From NCBI GenBank assembly GCA_013399855.1, contig VXAY01004361.1, positions 182,785-246,784 on the forward strand: 64,000 bases of DNA, in the 5' to 3' direction. The notes below the pieces were generated by a model. It did no database searches. It was given only the letters and a program-made list of their open reading frames with translations, and had not been told where the DNA came from. Shown piece after piece: positions 57,741 through 64,000 of the stretch; position 1 is the first letter of the stretch; every line of letters starts with the position of its first letter. A program made the position numbers and the translations under genes. The stretch comes from Oxyruncus cristatus (lineage: Eukaryota; Chordata; Aves; Passeriformes; Cotingidae).

Positions 57741-60700
57741 GTATTTATAAAAACATCAGAAGAAAGCACGAATTACCACACAACCACACGTCAGGGGACC
57801 AAGCACCTACTGCAATGCCCACATTTCCAAGCCCTCTTCAGATGAACCCATCAGGAGAAATGCCACCCATGGCACTGTGTGCTTTGCCAGTCCTTGCCCC
57901 CAGCCCAGCCCAGCCCTGCCATCGTGGCACGAGGGAGGATCCATCTATCTCCAAAAAGCTCTTTCACATAGAGGGGGTTCTCATATGCAGCAACAGAGGG
58001 ACAGAGGAACCCAGGAGCATTTTGAAAACAGCCTTGTATTTCATCTTGATTTTTCTTCCTTCTCTCTCCTGACCCTTTTTGTGGAGTTTTAAAATAGAGA
58101 CTGTATACATTTTTTTTTAGCATAGCTATTAATACACAGCTATTAATACATTAATAGATTATTATATACATTAATAAATCTCTGGCTATAAAAATAGGTC
58201 TTTATACGCAAAAGTCTGATTTCAATTGCAAATTGGAGGGGGAGGGTAGTAGAAGAAGAGAGAAAGTTTTATTCAAGATGTCTCCTTTGAAGGAAACTGA
58301 ACAAATGCACTTTCCTCCTTCATATATTCATGAGATGACTGCTTCCCTACCCCGTTCTCCGCCACCCTCGGCTCCGGGCTCGGAGCCAGCACAGTCCTTA
58401 TCTGGTACCAGGCAGGGGAAAAAAAAGCCCTGATAGGATCAGAAGTTTTCAGTAGTTTAACAAATCTGGGAAAAAAAGTCTCCGCTGCTTTCCAATAAAG
58501 CTTTAGGAGCATGATGGGAAGAGGGGATGTCGGGAGAGGCCGGAGTGCAGCGTGGGAGGGGGATGGAGACCAGCGTCCTGCAGTGGGGACAGGGAACCTG
58601 GGGTGCACCAGGGCACCCCAAAACCCTTCTGGCCACGCACCCCCTCTTTGATTTTCCTCTTTTTTTGCAAAGCTGTGCCATTTCCCCCCATCTACAGAGA
58701 ACAGGAGATAGTACCTACAGCTCCCATCCTTGCTGCAGCAGGGTGAGCTGCTCCTCAAACCAGTGGGACCCAGGGGAATGCCCATCCCACTGGGAAGGGG
58801 CAGCTGGAGCCAGAGCCCACGGCAGCACCCACCCAGCCCCAGCTGCCCTGACCCTTCTTCATCCTCTCTCCAGTCACGGCGCTCAGTCGCTTCCCAGCTA
58901 ATTGCCTCCACTCATGTGTGCAAACTAACCATTTACCGGAAAATGTCACGGAATGTTAATTTCACTCGGAATGCACTTCCATTTTTTTATTATGGGAAAT
59001 GAATAAGCATTGTATTAATGGCATAATTTTCAACTCCAACCGCAATCGCAGCCCCATCGACGGAGGCTGAGAGTTACTCGCCAACCCCACTCTGTCCCTG
59101 CCTTTCCACCTTCCTCCTCTCCCTCCCTCTGCAGCGCTCCCCACTTCCCCTGCTGGTAATTAAGATAATGCAATATAATTATAAACATATTAGGAAAGAT
59201 CAAACACTGAAGAGCCGCGGCCCGACGGTCCCCGCCTTCACCTCACACCTTTGCGTGGCGAGCACCTCCCAAATGCAGACGGGTCCCTGCGCTCCTGGGG
59301 CTGCTGCCAGCTGGGTTTGACCTTCCCAGGAGCTGTTTCTGACCAGGAAACCCCTCAGCTCTTCCATGGGGCAAAGAGTCCTCCCCTAACATCATCCCCT
59401 TCGTCCCGTTTCTCCTGCAAGGAAAAGCCTTTGGCCATGTTGTGCTGCCCCAACTCCCCCTGCCCCAGCACTGAGAAGGTCCAGGCCAACAGAGACTCCA
59501 CTTCCCACCTTCTCTGCCCTAATAAAACCCTTAACTGACCTTTTTTTTTTTATGAGACACCATAACTTTTTCGCTTAGGCAGCGAGCAGAGAGGAGCAGG
59601 GAAGATGAGCAGACCCTCGGTATTAGCTAATGCTCCTCAAGTTATCAAATAATTGAAAAGTTAAATAAGAACACTCTGGAGGAAGCTTCTCGATTTGGTG
59701 CTAATGGGCACATGAAGCAGCCCGGGCTAAAGTTGCATGGAGGAGAGACAGTGGCTCGGGAGCACAGTGCCGACCTCCAGCTCCCTCTCTCCACCACACA
59801 TCTCCTGCAGCTCCACAGAGCCAGAGGAGAAACTGCCCCATGGAGCCAGCTGGGGCAGGGACACAGTGAGGGAAGGACAAAGCCTCATCCCCACCCGGCC
59901 AAGGAGGTGCTGCTGGGGGACAAACCTGGAGGCAGCAGAACTTTGGCATCCACAAAGTAAGTGTGAGCAAGTACCAGAGCACCGAGGGAGGGGCAGGGCA
60001 GGGGCTCCAGGAACAGCCCAGGCTGGCAAATAGGGGTGGGAAACGTGGCACAGTGGCTCCTCTTCAGGCTTAACCACTGCCCAACTCCTCGCTCAGCAGC
60101 GGGTGCAGAATGAACTTTTTAGTTAGAAAATAAATCTCCTCTGCCCAACAGACAGGGTGGCATTTTTTCACAGTTCTGACAATGCTATGTGCTGGGGTGA
60201 ACAAGGGAGCAATGCCAACACAGAGGAGAAGGACAAACTACCCAAAATCTCTATTGCAATGCAGCCAGGAGCTTCAGCCGTGCATGCATGGCACAAGCAG
60301 CACCAAAAGGAGCAACCATCTCCCACACTGGGCAGCACACGTGTTGCAGGAAGCAGGCAGGAGAGAAGGAGCTAAGAGACAGTTTGCTTGCTCAGAAGAC
60401 CTGGACTAAAGGGAACACGCAGAAAGTCCAGGATATCAAAACCAAACTGATTCCAAGCCAGGCAGGTAAAGAAGAGAGGCTGAGCACAGCTGGACCCTTC
60501 AGGGCCCGGTGGGTGAGTCTCAGCGAACGCTGTAACTCAGCGGGGCCGTCAGAAAGGATTGATTTGAAGCACCTTGTTAATAAGTTTCCTCTCCTACTGG
60601 CCCTCCAGTGAGGACACTGCCTAATGATAAACGGAGCTGGAAGGTGCCTGCACACCCAGTATCATCACAGGTGCCCAGCCTCAATCCATCTTCCTTAGGA

Positions 60701-61143
60701 GCCAGCTGACAACTCCGTCTCGGTGCCGTAGCCAGGTAAAACACGACTGATGGGAAGAGGACACACAAACAGAGTGAAGAGCTGCTGCTGCAGCTGCCCT
60801 CCCTGCTCCTTCCCGATAAAACCCATGAGCCCAGGACAGGCTGACGGGGAGAACACCTTTACATGCCAACTGATGGAGCCACAATGCCACTGAAAGCCGA
60901 GCAGAAGTGTTGAGCATCATGGACTGAGACAAACACATCGCTCTCGTGCAGGTGACAGGACCTGGGGCAGCCTCAGCTCTGAGCCCCACATCCCAGGGGC
61001 TGTCTGAGTCCTCACGAGCATCTATGTATTTCCAGTAGAAATGGGGAACATTGTGGGATTGTTGTCCTTCATCCCACATCCTCTTCTCCTGATCAGTCTG
61101 ACTTCAGAAAATCAGTGGCAGGTTTTTGCTCCCTGCTGACACT

Positions 61144-61291
61144 ATGGAAGCCCTGGAAGCGTTCAAGGTCAGGCTGGACGGGCCTTGTAGCAAACCTAGG
61201 CTAGTGGAAAGCATCTCTGCCCATGGCAGGGGGTTGGAACAAGATGACCTTTAAGGTCCCTTCCCACCCAAACCATTCTTGGATTCTATGA
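61144..61291 (+). repeat. CR1 LINE 3' fragment
   Basis: Words include AAGCGTTCAAGGTCAGGCTG, GACGGGCCTTGTAGCAA, GCCCATGGCAGGGGGTTGGA and ACCTTTAAGGTCCCTTCC, ending in CATTCTTGGATTCTATGA. Sense on the plus strand. Confidence 0.92.
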
Positions 61292-64000
61292 CAGCCCTGG
61301 CGGAGCTGAAGCTCTCCCAAGTCCTCTGCATTGCACACAAAGTGGCTGCAAGATGCAACTCAGTAGAGAAACTCAGGAGAGGGAAGGACACTTGAGATTC
61401 TCCAAGGTGGAGTAAACAGCCATCGTATTACTTTTTTAGATTTTTTCCATCAGGGGGGAAAAAAAAAAAAAATCATCTCAAAGCTAATCCTGGTCAACAA
61501 CCATCCCAGAGCCCAGCTACAGCTTAAATAATGTAGTGCTTTATCAAACATTCATAGTGATGCACAAAGTGATGAACAATGTGCGCCTGGCATTTATATA
61601 AATATAGTTCCTGATGGTTTATTTTCCTTGGACAGCCAGAACTTCACAGCTTATCTTCTGTGAGCTTGTGATTTTGCCTGGATGGAAAACACTCTGGACA
61701 CCTGGGGAATCAGGGCTACTGCACACGGAACTGCCACAACATCCCCACTGGGCACCTGCAGCCCCACAAAACCCAACAAAAGTCCTCGGTAAAGAGCTGC
61801 TGCTGACTTGGGGAGCCACAAGTCACCTGGCTGTGGCTGGGAGAAGGGGCAACCAAGGGTATTTCTTCAACATGGGATGTTGTGGAGCGTCAGGGTGAGA
61901 CCAAGCCCTGAAAAGCAGAAGGACTTCACACATCCACCACCCCTTCGGGATGCTCAGCAAAATGCTGGCATAATAAACCATCCCTTTTCTTTTCCATTCC
62001 CTATGGCACCATCCAAAGCAGCTTTTCCATCTGCTTCTTCCCTCCTCTGTCTCATGAAATCAGTGAGTGGGTTGTAGCAAAGGGAAGGGAGAAAAACAAT
62101 AAAGAACATCAGAAACTCGCCCTACCATCCTCTTCTCCACACCAACACTTGTGGGCCAGGAAGAGCCCCGGCTAGTCCAGGATGCTTAAGCCTTAATTAG
62201 TCATTAAGCATGTGCCATAATACCGAGGAGCCAGGGGGCTGCAGGACCAGAGGAAGCCCCCAACCCCCTGGAGCTTTCCTGTCCCTTCTAAGCCACGACT
62301 GGAGGCAGGAGTATGTCAGACAAGGCTCTTGTCAGGAGACCTCCCAGACATGCTCCCGTGCACCCCTGCTGCTGCCATGGGCCACTCTCCTGGGGGTTTA
62401 AGGGATGGGGAGTGTGTCCCAGAGGGCAACAAGCCAAGAGACTGCTATTCCCTCCCCCCAGGCTGGTGAGGATAACTCAGATTTGGGATGGAGGCAACCA
62501 GTTCAATGGGATGGGATGATCAAAACAAACCTAAAACTCCAGCCTGGCAGCTCTCCACGTAGATCTCAAAAGGCAATTAATACATTAATATATTAAAATA
62601 TTAATTATGAGTGTGTTTATCTCTGGAAAGCACAGCTTTTCCCTGGCAGGTCAGGACATTTTCAAGTCAACACTGAAGTCTGAGCTGGAATCACCATAGG
62701 ACCAAAGGACCTAATGGCATCTGGTTTAACCTCTGGTAACTGAGGCCCTTATTCTCTTCATTAACGCATTCAAATCAGTTGCAATTAAGCATGTTGGACT
62801 TTAAAAAAGATTTAAAATGTCTCTAGTAACTAAAGACACTAGCTAAGCATGCATGGAAATGCTTTTCTGAACTGGGACCCAATTCCTACCCTGTTGGGGC
62901 CCCTTTTTTTTTTATTATTTTTTTATTTTATTTCTTTAAAACTGAAATTTTCAGCTGTGTTCTGCAGCCAGGAATAGGGGAGTGCAAGAAACACTTTCCA
63001 CTGGCAAGCTACAAGAATATACATTTTCAAAGGTCTCTGTAAATTACGGAAGGAGTTGGCGGGGATTAGAGCTGGGAAAAGCTGATCACGTACAAAGAGG
63101 GTCACGATCCCATCAGGTCACTGAAAAGAAGACAGAGCCCCAAGACACATCAGATGCCGGCCTGACGTACTGTCCCATTTTAGCCTCCAGCCCCAGCAAA
63201 CATTAAGCCGTCGTTTTATTTATTAAAGGCTCAGAAAGCTTCTGGTTAATGCTTGGAATCAGGGTGGAACTGCATCTGACTACCCATCTGAGCAAAGAGC
63301 AGCTGCAGACGGTGGCTCCCAGCCCTGGTGCTGTGGGTGCCAGGGCTGGCACATCCTGGCGTGGTGGCTACCAAGGAGCACAACCAGGCACTGATGTCCC
63401 CTCAAGGACCCCAGTTTGTCAGCTCAAGGACATCAACATCAGGCTGGTCATCTCATTCTTGCTGCCACTGGGCTCTCCTTTCTCCAGCATGGAGGGCAGC
63501 ACCATCACCTGCCCACTGCGAGGGCATCGCCCCTGACTCACACCCCGTCTTTAAATCTCACCTCCAAGATCCTGCAGAGCTCATGTATTTGCAATGAACA
63601 GCAACTCTAGAGCACAGCTTAACTATCCACCCTCCTCTTCCACATCCCAGCCCCCAAAATGTCCCTTCCCGCAGTCCCGACATCACGTCCTCCGGCCAGA
63701 TCTCTGCCTTACCTCTCCCCAGAGGAGCCTCTGCTGGAAGGTCAAAATGCTGACTGAGATTTGACCACCATAACAGCTGCTCCAGTGCTGGTGGGGGGCA
63801 TAGGAAGCTCCCTCTCCTCATCACAAGGGTCCTTCCCTTGCCTTTTGCTGTTCTCTCAAGCCTAAACCATTTGTCTCCCCTGCCCAACTCCCTTCTCCTG
63901 CAGTTCTCCTGGACTGCATCACCCTCAGCAGTTTGGCTGGAAGGCTGGTGGGATCACGACCCCTTCAGTTCTCAATGTTTCCTCATGCTGCCCTGCCTGC

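Larger units (their letters stand above)
51234..64000 (-). other. ASTN2: ASTN2 intron upstream of exon A (partial)
   Basis: Non-coding sequence running off the right edge and ending in the ggcgttgcag acceptor of exon A. I looked for the preceding ASTN2 coding sequence (first membrane helix and acidic cytoplasmic segment) and did not find it, so at least 12.8 kb of intron lies here. Contents: a 44-bp minisatellite at 52825-52956, a GGA repeat and a purine-rich tract at 53.5-54.0 kb, three CR1 fragments, a long AT microsatellite at 57574-57740 and TAAT-rich sequence near 58125-58195. Confidence 0.82.

Noticed and set aside
58273..58911. 212-residue minus-strand open frame on the same strand as ASTN2
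   Set aside because: Considered as a possible upstream ASTN2 exon. The translation does not resemble the first transmembrane or acidic cytoplasmic region of astrotactins, so it is treated as chance.
1..64000. Possible CRISPR array, mobile bacterial element or other novel prokaryotic system
   Set aside because: The sequence is vertebrate intronic DNA. Tandem repeats present are microsatellites or a 44-bp minisatellite without unique spacers, and no associated protein genes exist.
1..64000. A nested gene in an ASTN2 intron, such as TRIM32, which is nested in ASTN2 in mammals
   Set aside because: A single-exon coding frame of about 650 residues would be obvious. The longest open frame here is 419 residues and is an antisense shadow.

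Overview
This is nuclear DNA from a vertebrate, almost certainly a bird. Coding sequence is about 1.4% of the window, with GT-AG introns of up to 13.9 kb. At least eleven fragments of the CR1 LINE are present, several ending in the ATTCTGTG-type 3' repeat typical of avian genomes. Nothing prokaryotic is present: no operons, CRISPR arrays, IS elements or phage genes. The species cannot be named from this sequence alone.

The only gene I can support is astrotactin-2 (ASTN2), read on the minus strand, so transcription runs from high to low coordinates. Seven consecutive internal coding exons, called A to G here, were located by translation, by splice sites and by perfect agreement of reading phase. 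They are A 51084-51233, B 43941-44048, C 29903-30049, D 17247-17414, E 6255-6339, F 6010-6084 and G 5375-5512. Together they are 871 bp and encode about 290 residues from the middle of the protein. A and B encode the basic cytoplasmic linker between the two membrane helices. C carries the second transmembrane helix. C and D lead into the luminal/extracellular region, D and E together make the first six-cysteine EGF-like module, and F and G continue toward the later EGF-like and MACPF domains. The first exons (signal peptide, first transmembrane helix) lie beyond 64000. The 3' exons (EGF-like 2 and 3, MACPF, fibronectin III, C-terminal domain) lie below position 1.

The rest is intron: 1-5374 (partial), 5513-6009, 6085-6254, 6340-17246, 17415-29902, 30050-43940, 44049-51083 and 51234-64000 (partial). 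These hold CR1 fragments, microsatellites (TGGGA, AC, GCA, GGA, AT), a 44-bp minisatellite, a purine-rich tract, homopolymers and three spots of ambiguous bases. Several AT-rich blocks contain homeodomain-type motifs and look like candidate conserved regulatory elements. No promoter, CpG-island start, complete second gene, tRNA or other RNA gene was recognised.

I did not find a previously undescribed biological system. The most useful leads are four successive frame-neutral (class 1-1) exons, a PBX-HOX plus MEIS-like composite motif at 7674-7690, and several unstable tandem repeats in ASTN2 introns.
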